NCBI GenBank assembly: GCA_902527545.1
Contig: CABZPR010000003.1
Location: 62,001 to 126,000 of the forward strand
Length of the DNA stretch: 64,000 nucleotides
Direction: 5' to 3'
Source: an uncultured Alphaproteobacteria bacterium
GTDB lineage: Bacteria > Pseudomonadota > Alphaproteobacteria > HIMB59
How positions within the stretch are numbered: position 1 is the first letter of the stretch; each line of letters begins with the position of its first letter. Both the position numbers and the translations under genes were made by a program. Positions 31,544 through 41,910 of this stretch are shown piece by piece. Below the pieces are notes generated by a model. The model was not told the origin of the DNA. It saw only the letters and a program-made list of their open reading frames with translations, and did not search any database.

Positions 31544-32338
31544 ATGGCTATTATCCCACCAGTAATTGTTGTTATGGAAAAGGCATGTAGAAATGCTGCT
31601 AAATCTTTAATTAGAGATTTTGGAGAGCTTGAGAAACTTCAAATTTCTAAAAAAGATAAAAACGACTTTGTATCATCTGCAGATATAAGAGCATCTGAAA
31701 CTATCAGTTATACTTTGGGAAAAGATAGACCTGATTTTCTTCAAATTGACGAAGAGACTTTTAGTGCTGAAGATTTAGATAAGCTTAAAGGTGATACTCC
31801 TGTGTTCATATCAGACCCACTTGACGGAACAAAAAATTTCATTCATGGAAATGGTTACTTTGCAGTAACTATTGGATTAATGCAAAAAGGAAAAATTATT
31901 GCTGGAGTTACATATAACCCGATTTTGAATGAATTATTTTGGGCTCATAAGGGTTCTGGATCTTGGATTAACAACCAAAGGCTCAGGGTTTCCAAAAGAG
32001 ATAAGTTAGATGGATGTATGTTTACATCTGGTGTGCAAATCAAGCATGAAGATATTCTTGAAAAAGGAATTGCTCAAATAGGATCGCTTCAAAGGAAAAC
32101 AAGTGTCAGAATACTTGGTTCTTCAGCTCTTGATTTAGCAAATGTGGCATCAGGAAAATTTGATGGATTTTGGTCATTAAGATTAAATCTTTGGGATATC
32201 GTAGCAGGTATTATTTTAGTAAATGAGGCGGGCGGGCTATGCCTAAATGAAAAAGGTAATGTTTTTGATCCCTTAAAAGATGAAAGTTTAATAGCCTCTA
32301 GTGCAGCGATTAGCGGTGAATTGCTGAAAAGCCTATAA
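31544..32338 (+). CDS. suhB: inositol monophosphatase family protein
   Basis: [56 protein letters not shown]. Confidence 0.93.
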   Translation: MAIIPPVIVVMEKACRNAAKSLIRDFGELEKLQISKKDKNDFVSSADIRASETISYTLGKDRPDFLQIDEETFSAEDLDKLKGDTPVFISDPLDGTKNFIHGNGYFAVTIGLMQKGKIIAGVTYNPILNELFWAHKGSGSWINNQRLRVSKRDKLDGCMFTSGVQIKHEDILEKGIAQIGSLQRKTSVRILGSSALDLANVASGKFDGFWSLRLNLWDIVAGIILVNEAGGLCLNEKGNVFDPLKDESLIASSAAISGELLKSL

Positions 32339-32384
32339 ATATTTACTTGATTTTTTAACCTTTGATCTCTATTTTCTCATAACC

Positions 32385-32606
32385 ATGAAACAAAAAATAC
32401 ATCCTGATTACCATGAAATTACTGTAGAACGTACTGACGGATCAACATATAAGACGAGATCTACTTGGGGTAAAGCTGGCGATACTATGAAGCTTGAAAT
32501 TGACCCATTATCTCATCCAGCTTGGAATCAAGGATCTGGAAAAATGGTTGACTCAGGTGGAAGAGTTGCACGTTTTAAAAATAAATATAAGTCATTTAAT
32601 ATTTAA
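32385..32606 (+). CDS. rpmE: 50S ribosomal protein L31
   Basis: [29 protein letters not shown] ... [25 protein letters not shown]. Confidence 0.93.
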   Translation: MKQKIHPDYHEITVERTDGSTYKTRSTWGKAGDTMKLEIDPLSHPAWNQGSGKMVDSGGRVARFKNKYKSFNI

Positions 32607-32621
32607 TATTTTAACAAGACC

Positions 32622-33206
32622 ATGTCTGACAATAAACCTTTAATGCCCTTAGCTACGGCCGTATGGTTGGTAGACAATACTGCTTTGAGTTTTTCCCAAA
32701 TATCTCAATTCTGTCAATTACATGAGCTAGAAGTTCAAAGTATTGCAGATGGTGAGGACGCTTATCGTATGCAAGGATTAAACCCTATAGCCAGTGGTCA
32801 ATTAACTATGGATGAGATTAAACGTTGTGAGGGAGATCACTCACTTGAACTTCAATTGCAAAATAAAAAATCTGAGTCCATTCAATCGAGCGTTAAAACA
32901 AAAAAATACTTACCATTATCAGTAAGACAAGAAAGACCTAAGGCTATAGCTTGGCTAATTCGTGAGTATGGACAAATACTAACAGATACACAAATAGCTA
33001 AACTTACAAGTTCTACTAAGCCTACTGTTGCTAATATAAGAGCTGGTAATCAATCTCAACCAATTACAGAATTTAGAAACCCCACTGATCTTGGTTTATG
33101 TACTTATGATGAGCTCGAAGCAGTTGTTGAAAAAGGTCAGCGAAAAGCAGAACGCGAGAGAAAAGCAAAAGAAAAGGCAGAAAAATTACAGTCTACTACT
33201 GCTTAG
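32622..33206 (+). CDS. DUF1013 / TrcR-like cell-cycle transcriptional regulator
   Basis: PLMPLATAVWLVDNTALSFSQISQFCQLHELEVQSIADGE characteristic of DUF1013. Confidence 0.88.
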   Translation: MSDNKPLMPLATAVWLVDNTALSFSQISQFCQLHELEVQSIADGEDAYRMQGLNPIASGQLTMDEIKRCEGDHSLELQLQNKKSESIQSSVKTKKYLPLSVRQERPKAIAWLIREYGQILTDTQIAKLTSSTKPTVANIRAGNQSQPITEFRNPTDLGLCTYDELEAVVEKGQRKAERERKAKEKAEKLQSTTA

Positions 33207-33720
33207 TGAAGAATAAATAAACATCTCCTAATCTTATACCAAATTTTTTCATAGTAGCTTTGTTGAATACATTTTTTTCATCTTGCATAATCATCCAATC
33301 ATCAAATTGAACATTCATTATTCCATCACCATACTTGAGTTTTAATGTGTAATGCCAATTTAAAGCATTACCTGAACTTTCACCTAAAGCTACACCTATA
33401 ATATCATCAGAAACTCCTTCGTAAGTATATTCACCAGTTTTTTTTATTTCCCATCTTCTGAATTCTTCCTCTCCATCATCATAGAGGAAGGTCTCATTGA
33501 GAATAAAATTATCTTCTTGTTGAATACCTTCCATTTCAACAGTAAATTGTCGCCTTACCTTTCCAAGTCTATCAATAAAAAGACCACTCGCTGTTGTTTT
33601 TCCTAAAAAATACTCTTCTATTTTGAATATTGGTTTCTTGTTGGCAAAGTCTTCAAGTTTCATGTTATTGCACCCACTGACAAATATTAATAAAATACTC
33701 GCTATTAATACATTTCTCAT
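33196..33720 (-). CDS. DUF3833-family lipoprotein
   Basis: Lipobox 'LLIFVSGCNN'; DUF3833-like body (FTVEMEGIQQEDNFILNETFLYDDGE...); internal Met start. Confidence 0.75.
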   Translation of the reverse strand: MRNVLIASILLIFVSGCNNMKLEDFANKKPIFKIEEYFLGKTTASGLFIDRLGKVRRQFTVEMEGIQQEDNFILNETFLYDDGEEEFRRWEIKKTGEYTYEGVSDDIIGVALGESSGNALNWHYTLKLKYGDGIMNVQFDDWMIMQDEKNVFNKATMKKFGIRLGDVYLFFTKQ

Positions 33721-33771
33721 ACACACAATCAATACGCTCATTGATGAAAGTAGATCTTTAACAGATTTAAT

Positions 33772-34941
33772 TTACTTATTGATAAAATCTATCTGATATA
33801 CATCAATAGTTTTTGCCTTAAAACCTCCTGAACAATATGATAAGTAAAAATTCCACATTCTTTTGAAATCTTCAGAGTAACCTAAATTTTTAATTATATC
33901 CCATTTATTGTTAAAATTTTTTCTCCACATCTCAAGTGTTTGATAATAACTATCGGCCATTTGATTTTTAATTTGGAAGTCGAATTTTTTTTGATTAGCT
34001 ATTTTTTCTAAAGCTTTTACTGATGGTAACATCCCACCAGGAAAAATATATTTTTGAATAAAATCAATTTTTCGAGTATACCTCTCAAAGAAATCTTCAA
34101 AGATTACAATAGTTTGCATTGAAAATACTCCCGATGGTTTTAACAAGTCTTTAATTTTTTCAAAATAAGTTTGCCAATATTGTATTCCAACAGCCTCAAA
34201 CATTTCAATTGAGTAGATTCTAGAATATTCTCCTTGATGTTCTCTGTAATCTTTATATATGACATTTAACTTATTTTCTAAATGATGTTCTCTAATTTTT
34301 GTTTTTACAAATTCGTATTGCTCTTTTGAGATAGTTAAAGTATCGATTTTGATATCAGGGAATTTTGAAATTAAATAAAAAGCAAAACTTCCCCATCCAG
34401 ACCCAATTTCTAAAACATGATCACCTGGTCTAGGCTCATTACCCACAATAAGACTTTCAAATTTATTTTTTTGTGCCTCAGATAACGTTTCCAAGCCTGT
34501 TTTAAAAAAACCTGAGGAATAAGTTAAAGTATCATCCAGCCACTCCAAATAGAAGTCATTACCAAGATCATAGTGAGCATGAATATTTTTTTTACTCTGA
34601 AATAATGAGTTTTTAGTTTTATTCATATATTTTTTTGATAAAAATCTGTAAAACTTAGATCCACTCATTTCGTTACCAAAAGCTCTTTCATTTAGTGCAC
34701 CAAATTCTAAAAATTTACTTAAATCGTCTGCTTCAAATTTCTTTTTTATATAAGCTTCACCAAGCCCAACTGAACCACGAAAATACAAATCCCATATCAT
34801 AGAAATACGACTAATTGTTAAATGCACTGAAGGACCCTCTAATTCACCGTAAAACTCATAAGATTTACCCTTAACATTTAAAGTCAAAGATCCATATCTA
34901 ATTTTAGAACAAACCTTTTTTATATATCTATCAATAATCAA
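33772..34941 (-). CDS. cyclopropane-fatty-acyl-phospholipid synthase family methyltransferase
   Basis: HYDLGNDFYLEWLDDTLTYSSGFF, LEIGSGWGSFAFYL, SIEMFEAVG, QKYIFPGGMLPS. Confidence 0.92.
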   Translation of the reverse strand: MIIDRYIKKVCSKIRYGSLTLNVKGKSYEFYGELEGPSVHLTISRISMIWDLYFRGSVGLGEAYIKKKFEADDLSKFLEFGALNERAFGNEMSGSKFYRFLSKKYMNKTKNSLFQSKKNIHAHYDLGNDFYLEWLDDTLTYSSGFFKTGLETLSEAQKNKFESLIVGNEPRPGDHVLEIGSGWGSFAFYLISKFPDIKIDTLTISKEQYEFVKTKIREHHLENKLNVIYKDYREHQGEYSRIYSIEMFEAVGIQYWQTYFEKIKDLLKPSGVFSMQTIVIFEDFFERYTRKIDFIQKYIFPGGMLPSVKALEKIANQKKFDFQIKNQMADSYYQTLEMWRKNFNNKWDIIKNLGYSEDFKRMWNFYLSYCSGGFKAKTIDVYQIDFINK

Positions 34942-34959
34942 TATTTTACCTAATTGTAT

Positions 34960-35712
34960 CTAATCTAAGTATAGATTATCTTTTATTCTATTGGAATATT
35001 TAAAGAATTTACTTTTTTTTAACAAAAGCTTGATTGCCTGATAGTGAATAAGAGTAATTGTTTTTACACTCCCAAAAATATTTAAAATTAAAAACAAAAT
35101 AAAATTATAGAAAGTTATTTCTTTTAAATTTAAATCTATGGAGGCATAAAATATTTGCTCCTTTTTAAGGTTAAATTGATTAATATTACAAAAAAAATGG
35201 TTTTTTCTTTTATTTTTTGAAGAAATCTTATAAGTGCAGTCCATTTCAATAAATGGTGACACATACATATTTTTTTTAAACTCTTTATCTTTAAATTTGT
35301 TCAAAGTTAAATAATGAACTTGGTCTCCAAATGTATTTTTCACTTCATATATGATCGACTTAACTTTATTTTTACTATCAAGATATAAATAAAAGCTAAT
35401 AGGGTTAAAAGAATAACCAACAATTGATGGGATACATATAAATTGAATACTATTAAAAACAATATTGTGTTTTTCAGCAACATTTTTTGCAAAATCATAT
35501 AAACTCTTTTTTTTATTTCTAAATCCGTGCTGTTTATAAAAAATTGAAAAAAAGTTAAATCTATTTAGAGATATAAATGGATGGATGTTTATTGTGTTAC
35601 TTAGATTTATACTTAAGTAAGGTGCATTATATTGAAAAAAATTATCAGTATCCCTTGTTCTTTTATGAATTATTTTACCTATTCCAAAACAATGAGAAGA
35701 AACTAATTCCAT
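34960..35712 (-). CDS. DUF1365 domain-containing protein
   Basis: YSFNPISFYLYLDSKNKVKSIIYEVKNTFGDQVHY; locus with CFA synthase and FAD oxidoreductase. Confidence 0.85.
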   Translation of the reverse strand: MELVSSHCFGIGKIIHKRTRDTDNFFQYNAPYLSINLSNTINIHPFISLNRFNFFSIFYKQHGFRNKKKSLYDFAKNVAEKHNIVFNSIQFICIPSIVGYSFNPISFYLYLDSKNKVKSIIYEVKNTFGDQVHYLTLNKFKDKEFKKNMYVSPFIEMDCTYKISSKNKRKNHFFCNINQFNLKKEQIFYASIDLNLKEITFYNFILFLILNIFGSVKTITLIHYQAIKLLLKKSKFFKYSNRIKDNLYLD

Positions 35713-36998
35713 TGCACTCTTGATGTATCCGCATTTTTAAACTCCTTTAAATCTATATTTAACATTTTACAAACTTTTATAGCAGATTGAATACCGTCTT
35801 CATGAAAACCATAGCCAAGATAACTACCAACATAATAAGAATTCTCATAGCCTTGAATTTGTGAAATATTTTTTTGAGCATTTAGAGTTTTTGGTGAGAA
35901 TATTGGATGTTCATAAATTGTTTGATAGTGATTCTGATTTTGATCCTGATTAAGAGAGACAAAGAAATTGTCATTAGTTTCTAGTGGTTGCAATTTATTC
36001 ATCCAATAACTTAAAGTACATTTCTTATTTAAATTCGTATGAAAATTCCAACTTGACCAAGCTTTTAAATGACTTGGCATAAGAGAGTTATTTTGATGTA
36101 ATTGTGCTAAATTTTTTTGAAAATCAAATTCATTTAAAACCTCATACTCTTTCTGATGTATTTGATCTAAAAGAGGAAAAAAATGGTTGGGAGGACATGC
36201 AAATATTATAATGTCAAAAACAGATTTTTTTCCTTCAAAGAAAATTTCAATCTTGTCATTTCTTGAAATTTTTTGAATTCTACATGACTTTTTGATTTTA
36301 AATTTTGCAGATTTAATTAATAAATTGATATATTGTTTAGAACCATTACTTATTGTTTTCCATTGTGGTCTATCCGTGAAATTAAACAATTTATGATTTT
36401 GAAAAAAATTAATAATACTTTTTAATGGCTGATTAAGAGAGTCTTGATCGGGAGTTGACCAAATACTTGAAATTAAAGGAACAAGATGGAAATTAATAAA
36501 TTCATCAGAGTAATTTTTTGTTTTAAGAAAATCTCTAATTGAAATATCTGATGTAATATTTTTTTTTTGATAAACTTTATAAAAAATAATGATGTCTTTT
36601 AACATTTTGTAGAATTTTAAATTAAAAAAATTTTTACGATCTGCAAATAATGCACTTAAACTTCCTCCCCCGTACTCGAATTTGTTTTCCTCATTAAGAA
36701 AACTAAAGGACATATTGCTATTAACAGTTTCGACTTTGAGAAGATCAAAAAATTTTGTTAAATTTGGGTATGTCAGTTCATTGTAGACAATAAAACCTGT
36801 ATCTATTGGTATAGTATTTCCGATACTATCTTTGACTTCTCTTGTATTTGCATGCCCACCTAAATAATCATTTTTCTCAAATAGTGTTACATCAAAATAT
36901 TCTTGTGAAAAATATGCTGTAGATAATCCCGCTATACCAGATCCAATTATAGCTATGCTTTTTTTCAAATTATGATTTCGTTTGTTGATAAGCATCAA
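35703..36998 (-). CDS. FAD-dependent amine-oxidase-like oxidoreductase
   Basis: AIIGSGIAGLSTAYFSQEYFDVTLFEKNDYLGGHANT dinucleotide-binding motif; C-terminal YYVGSYLGYGFHEDGIQSA. Confidence 0.9.
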   Translation of the reverse strand: MMLINKRNHNLKKSIAIIGSGIAGLSTAYFSQEYFDVTLFEKNDYLGGHANTREVKDSIGNTIPIDTGFIVYNELTYPNLTKFFDLLKVETVNSNMSFSFLNEENKFEYGGGSLSALFADRKNFFNLKFYKMLKDIIIFYKVYQKKNITSDISIRDFLKTKNYSDEFINFHLVPLISSIWSTPDQDSLNQPLKSIINFFQNHKLFNFTDRPQWKTISNGSKQYINLLIKSAKFKIKKSCRIQKISRNDKIEIFFEGKKSVFDIIIFACPPNHFFPLLDQIHQKEYEVLNEFDFQKNLAQLHQNNSLMPSHLKAWSSWNFHTNLNKKCTLSYWMNKLQPLETNDNFFVSLNQDQNQNHYQTIYEHPIFSPKTLNAQKNISQIQGYENSYYVGSYLGYGFHEDGIQSAIKVCKMLNIDLKEFKNADTSRVQWN

Positions 36999-38379
36999 GT
37001 GCTCTGTTGCGAGACTCTTTCAAATCAACGATTGGATTAACATATTTTTTTTCTTTGACTAAACTATCTAATAATTTTTTATCTAAATATGGCTCAAATA
37101 CTGTTTTTGATGAATTAAATATTTTTAATTGTGGAATATACTTCAAGATAAATTGAGCCTGTGGATCAAACTTTTCTGACTGAAGCACAGGATTAAATAC
37201 ACGAAAATATGGGGAAGCATCTGCGCCACAGCCTGCTATCCACTGCCATCCAGCTGCATTACTAGCTTCATCATAATCTAGTAAACTTTTTTGAAAATAC
37301 CGCTCACCTAATGTCCAGTTTAATAATAAATTTTTCACAAGAAAACTTCCAACAACCATTCTAAGCCTATTATGCATCCATCCCTCTTCATAAATTTGAC
37401 TCATTGCAGCGTCTACAAGAGGTATGCCTGTTTTACCCTCAGTCCATAGAGCAAAATCTTTTTTACTGCTTCTCCATGGGAATTTTTTAAATTTAGGGTT
37501 AATCGGTTTAGTTGATAAATCTTCAGAATAATACAACAATGAATAAGAAAATTCTCGCCAGCCAATTTCTGATAAATAAGTATTTACAGCATTATTAGAT
37601 TTTTTTGAATTTTGGATTTTTTCAATTATTATCCGCGGGGATATCTCTCCAAATCTTAAGTGAGGAGATATTCTTGATGTTTGATCAAAATCAGGCCTAT
37701 TTCTATTTACATCATATTTATCTATATGAGAAGAAATGTAAGTCTCAATTTTTTTCAAAGCTGCATCCTCTCCTGGACTCCAATAATTATTAAACTTCTT
37801 ATACCAACTTCTATTAGATAAAAAATTGATTTGAGTTTTTTCATTGTGTTTAAATGATTTGATTGATGTATTTTTTTGGTAAGAAAATTTCTTGCTCATA
37901 TAAACTTTAAAAGCAGTTTTCCAATAAGGAGTAAAAACTTTAAAGAACTGACCAGAGTTATTTTGTACTTCCCAAGGTTCATTAAGTAAGTGTGAATTAA
38001 AAGTTTCAACATGAATATTTTTATTTTTAAAAAAACTCTTTATCTCAGTGTCTCTTTTTATAGATTGGTCTGAATAGAGCCTATTCCAAATTAATGATGA
38101 AATTTTGTATTTTTCAATTAGGTGTGAGAGATTTTTTTTCGCTTCACCATCAGTTATTATAAGCTTTACATTAAATTTTTGTTCTAAATTCTTGGAATGC
38201 AACTGAAGAGTTTTATTTAACCACCATTGACCAGCATCTCCAGTGGCTTTCTTTTCAATGTCATCATAAATATAAACAAGTAATGCTGGGGATTTTTGTT
38301 TCGATATAAATTCCAGACAAGGATTATCAGTAATCCTAAAGTCTCTTCTCAGCCAATATAAAGTTCTATTTTCGATGAT
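36970..38379 (-). CDS. deoxyribodipyrimidine photolyase / cryptochrome family (extended at the N terminus relative to ORF track)
   Basis: ORF 36970..38202 plus upstream in-frame IIENRTLYWLRRDFRITDNPCLEFISKQKSPALLVYIYDD; FAD-binding RSRW-like 'GCGADASPYFRVFNP', 'PWR', 'MHNRLRM' motifs. Confidence 0.93.
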   Translation of the reverse strand: MIENRTLYWLRRDFRITDNPCLEFISKQKSPALLVYIYDDIEKKATGDAGQWWLNKTLQLHSKNLEQKFNVKLIITDGEAKKNLSHLIEKYKISSLIWNRLYSDQSIKRDTEIKSFFKNKNIHVETFNSHLLNEPWEVQNNSGQFFKVFTPYWKTAFKVYMSKKFSYQKNTSIKSFKHNEKTQINFLSNRSWYKKFNNYWSPGEDAALKKIETYISSHIDKYDVNRNRPDFDQTSRISPHLRFGEISPRIIIEKIQNSKKSNNAVNTYLSEIGWREFSYSLLYYSEDLSTKPINPKFKKFPWRSSKKDFALWTEGKTGIPLVDAAMSQIYEEGWMHNRLRMVVGSFLVKNLLLNWTLGERYFQKSLLDYDEASNAAGWQWIAGCGADASPYFRVFNPVLQSEKFDPQAQFILKYIPQLKIFNSSKTVFEPYLDKKLLDSLVKEKKYVNPIVDLKESRNRALDAYQQTKS

Positions 38380-38394
38380 AAAATAATAACAAAA

Positions 38395-38589
38395 TTATTT
38401 ACTATGAGGAGGCATTTTCTTTTCTACAAACCAAACATGCTGTTTCAAAACAGGGTCATACTTTCTCTGGCGAAGTTTGTCAGAAACTTTCAATCCTTTA
38501 GTGGGTTTACGTACAATATATTTTGTGCCAGTTTCAGGTTTTTCTTCAGGTATTAACTGTTTAAGTTGGTATGTAGACTTTTTAGCCAT
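38395..38589 (-). CDS. rpmG: 50S ribosomal protein L33-like (with internal insertion)
   Basis: C-terminal 'RKYDPVLKQHVWFVEKK' matches bL33 'KYDPVVRKHVxFKEAK'; N-terminal MAKKSTYQLKQLI. Confidence 0.75.
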   Translation of the reverse strand: MAKKSTYQLKQLIPEEKPETGTKYIVRKPTKGLKVSDKLRQRKYDPVLKQHVWFVEKKMPPHSK

Positions 38590-38641
38590 TGGCGTAAACT
38601 AAACTAATTTTGAATTTGGTCAACATTGATATTTAATGAAA

Positions 38642-39505
38642 TCAAAGAACTTTTTTCCAATGTTCTCGCTTATCTTTGAGAGAACGTCTCTTTTTTTCTG
38701 TCATATTATCAAAACAGATGGAACATGAATATCCTTCTTCATATTTAGGAGATTTTCTCTCTCTTGGAGTTAAAGGCATGTTACACCCGTAACAAAGCTT
38801 ACTCGTACCTTGAGAAAGTTGCTTGTTCAAAGATACTCTGTAGTCAAAAACAAAGCATTCACCCTTCCATGAGTCAGCAGATGTGGTTTCAAAATATTTT
38901 AATATTCCTCCTTTAAGTTGATATGTCTCAATACCATATTTTTCCATTAAAGGTCCTGCTTTTTCACATCTAATACCACCTGTACAATAAATACCAACTT
39001 TTTTATTCTGAAATTTTTCTTTGTTATTCTTTATATATTTTTTGAAATCTTTAAATGTTTTAATTTTAGGGTTGATAGCATTTTTATAATGACCAATTTT
39101 AAATTCATAATCATTTCTTGTATCAAGAATTTCTACATTTTTATCATTTGCAAATTTATCCCAATCACTTGGTTCAATAAACTTAGATTTTTTAATGTCT
39201 GAAATTTTTAATCCAAAATCAGATGTAACTATTTCCTTTTTAAATTTAATTTTAAACTCGTTAAAAATTCTTTGGCCATTAAAGTCTGATATTTTTATAT
39301 TTTCTTTAGTGACTCCTAAAGACATGAAATAATCGATAATTTTTTTTTCTAATTTTGAAGAGACTGCTATTGTACCATTTAAACCTTCCTCGCTAACAAT
39401 AATCGAACCTTTTATTTGTTTTAAAAGAAAGTGTAAATTTAACCTCTCTTTTAATAATCTGGGATTGGATACTTTAAAGAAACTGTAAAACGCAATTACT
39501 CTCAT
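38642..39505 (-). CDS. trhO: rhodanese-domain tRNA uridine(34) hydroxylase (TrhO/YceA family)
   Basis: Acylphosphatase-like N-term (GLNGTIA), rhodanese 'YCTGGIRCEKA', C-terminal CysX-rich 'CYGCNMPLTP'. Confidence 0.9.
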   Translation of the reverse strand: MRVIAFYSFFKVSNPRLLKERLNLHFLLKQIKGSIIVSEEGLNGTIAVSSKLEKKIIDYFMSLGVTKENIKISDFNGQRIFNEFKIKFKKEIVTSDFGLKISDIKKSKFIEPSDWDKFANDKNVEILDTRNDYEFKIGHYKNAINPKIKTFKDFKKYIKNNKEKFQNKKVGIYCTGGIRCEKAGPLMEKYGIETYQLKGGILKYFETTSADSWKGECFVFDYRVSLNKQLSQGTSKLCYGCNMPLTPRERKSPKYEEGYSCSICFDNMTEKKRRSLKDKREHWKKVL

Positions 39506-39549
39506 TAGTATGTTTTATAACAAATGTATAGATTGATCAAATGAGGCGT

Positions 39550-40818
39550 TTAAATTACTTTGATTTTATTAGTAAATTGATTTTCAAATTTAACTAACTG
39601 AGGCATAAATTTAAACCAAGCATCTTTCAAAGCTTCTACAAATTTTTCGGTAGACTCTGGGTCATGACATGGAGTAGGAGTTATTCTTATTCTCTCAGTT
39701 CCTTTTGGGACTGTTGGATAATTAATAGGCTGAACATAAACCTGGTGCTCATTTAAAAGAAAATCACTAATCTCTTTACACAATTTGCTATCTCCAATTA
39801 ATACTGGGATTATATGTGAACCTGAGTCTAAAAAAGGAATACCTGCGGTTCGTAGTTCTTTTTTAACAAAATCAACATTCTCAAAGAATGAAGATCGAAT
39901 TTCATCGTTTTTCTTTACTTGTCTAATGCTCTCTAAACTTCCAGCAGCTACTGCTGGGCACATGGATGTTGTAAAAATAAATCCTTTTGAAAAACTTCTA
40001 ACAAAATCAATTATTGTTTCAGTCGAGGCTATGTAACCTCCAGCTAAACCAAATGCTTTTGCCAATGTTCCATTGATAATATCAATATGCTCAGATAATC
40101 CTTTTTGATCAGCTACACCTGCTGCATTGGGACCGTATAAACCTACAGCGTGAACTTCATCTAAGTATATTAATGCTCCATTATCCTGAGCAACCTGAAT
40201 AATGTCCTCTAATGGTGCAAAATCAGCTTCCATTGAATAAACAGACTCCAAGACGATAATTTTTGGTCGAGAAAAATCTACTCCCTTTAGAATATCCTTT
40301 AAGTGTTTCACGTCGTTATGACGATAAATAGCTTTTTCTTTTTTACTACTACGAATTCCCTCTATAAGTGATGCATGATTTAGTTCATCACTTAAAACTA
40401 AGCAATTATCAAAAGCAGATATAATAGATTTTAGCGCAGACTCATTAGCGCTATATCCAGAATTGAATGCTAGAGCTCTTTCTTTTTTATGTAAGAGTGC
40501 AATTTCTTTTTCGAGTTGAATATGGAAATTAGTAGTACCTGATATATTCCTTGTTCCTCCACTTCCTGCTCCTAACTTTTCAGCGGCAGATTGCATTGCA
40601 GAAATAACTTCTTTGTTCTGGCTCATACCTAAGTAATCATTTGAACACCAGACATCAATCTCTTCAGTTTGACCATTACTATGTCTTGTAGCTTTGGGAT
40701 ACTGTCCGGCTTTTCTTTCTATGTTGTTAAATATTCTGTAGTGACCTTCATCTTTTATTTTGTCAATTTCGGATTGAAGTGTGCTTAAGTAATTAGATTT
40801 CCAATTATGATTTTTCAC
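39550..40818 (-). CDS. hemA: 5-aminolevulinate synthase
   Basis: CSNDYLGMSQN, GSGGTRNISGT, DEVHAVGLYGPNAAGV, NGTLAKAFGLAGGYIA. Confidence 0.96.
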   Translation of the reverse strand: MKNHNWKSNYLSTLQSEIDKIKDEGHYRIFNNIERKAGQYPKATRHSNGQTEEIDVWCSNDYLGMSQNKEVISAMQSAAEKLGAGSGGTRNISGTTNFHIQLEKEIALLHKKERALAFNSGYSANESALKSIISAFDNCLVLSDELNHASLIEGIRSSKKEKAIYRHNDVKHLKDILKGVDFSRPKIIVLESVYSMEADFAPLEDIIQVAQDNGALIYLDEVHAVGLYGPNAAGVADQKGLSEHIDIINGTLAKAFGLAGGYIASTETIIDFVRSFSKGFIFTTSMCPAVAAGSLESIRQVKKNDEIRSSFFENVDFVKKELRTAGIPFLDSGSHIIPVLIGDSKLCKEISDFLLNEHQVYVQPINYPTVPKGTERIRITPTPCHDPESTEKFVEALKDAWFKFMPQLVKFENQFTNKIKVI

Positions 40819-40881
40819 AAATATTAATTTATTTTTTACTTATATAAAAGATACTGCAATAAAGACGCATAAAGCCTATAA

Positions 40882-41901
40882 CTAGGGGCTTTTTGTCCTA
40901 TTTATTCTAGGAATTACTTCTTTGCCAATCAGTTCAATAGATTTTATTAAATTTTCATGGGTAATATCAGCAATATCCATTTGAAATTGGAATCTATCAA
41001 TACCTCCAAGGGCATGACTATGTCTGATAATCTTTTCAGAGACCTGATCTGGATCCCCTAAAACTATAGCGCCTAATGGACCAATTTGATTGTCAAATTG
41101 GTCTCTAGTCACTGGGCCCCAACCTCTTTCTTTTCCAATTTTTGTAAACATTTTATGATAACCCTCATAATACAAATCTATTGCTTCATCCATACTATTT
41201 GCGACATATCCTAATGAATGAAGTCCTACTGAGAGTTTTTCTGGGGGATGTCCTGCTTCTTTACCTGCCTGTCTATAAATATCTACCAAAGGCTTAAAGC
41301 GATGAGTATTACCTCCTATTATGGCAATCATTAAAGGTAAACCCATTGAGCCTGCTCTAGCAAAAGATTGAGGTGTGCCACCAACGCCTAACCAAATTGG
41401 GACAGGGTTTTGAATGGGCCTTGGATAAATAGGTAAATTATTTATCGAAGGTCTAAATTTACCAGACCAACTAACAAATTCATTTTCTCTAATTTTTAAA
41501 AGTAAACCGAGCTTTTCAATAAACAACTCATCATAATCTTTGAAATCCAAACCAAACAATGGAAAGGCTTCAGAAAATGATCCTCTTCCAGCTACCATTT
41601 CTGCTCTACCTCCAGATATCAGATCAAGAGTAGACAAATTTTGAAATACACGAACAGGATCTGCTGCACTTAAAACAGTTACAGCACTTATTAGCTTAAT
41701 ATTTTTTGTTTGTGCTGCAGCAGCAGATAATATCATAAATGGTGCTGAGTCTAAAAATTCTTTTCTATGATGCTCTCCTATCCCAAATGAATTTAATCCA
41801 ACTTCATCTGCAAAAATAATTCTATCAATAACATTATTAATGGCTTTAACACTATCTGAGCCTTCTCTTTTATCTGCAAAACTGTCTATACCGATTTCCA
41901 A
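40882..41901 (-). CDS. LLM class flavin-dependent oxidoreductase
   Basis: GIGEHHRKEFLDSAPFMILSAAAAQTKNIKL; AEMVAGRGSF; luciferase-like fold. Confidence 0.9.
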   Translation of the reverse strand: MEIGIDSFADKREGSDSVKAINNVIDRIIFADEVGLNSFGIGEHHRKEFLDSAPFMILSAAAAQTKNIKLISAVTVLSAADPVRVFQNLSTLDLISGGRAEMVAGRGSFSEAFPLFGLDFKDYDELFIEKLGLLLKIRENEFVSWSGKFRPSINNLPIYPRPIQNPVPIWLGVGGTPQSFARAGSMGLPLMIAIIGGNTHRFKPLVDIYRQAGKEAGHPPEKLSVGLHSLGYVANSMDEAIDLYYEGYHKMFTKIGKERGWGPVTRDQFDNQIGPLGAIVLGDPDQVSEKIIRHSHALGGIDRFQFQMDIADITHENLIKSIELIGKEVIPRINRTKSP

Positions 41902-41910
41902 GGTGTTCTT

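Noticed and set aside
40871-40892. AAAGCC...GGCTTT hairpin at the end of the LLM oxidoreductase gene
   Set aside because: Stem is short and overlaps the stop codon region; on the transcript strand there is no T-run, so not called as a terminator.
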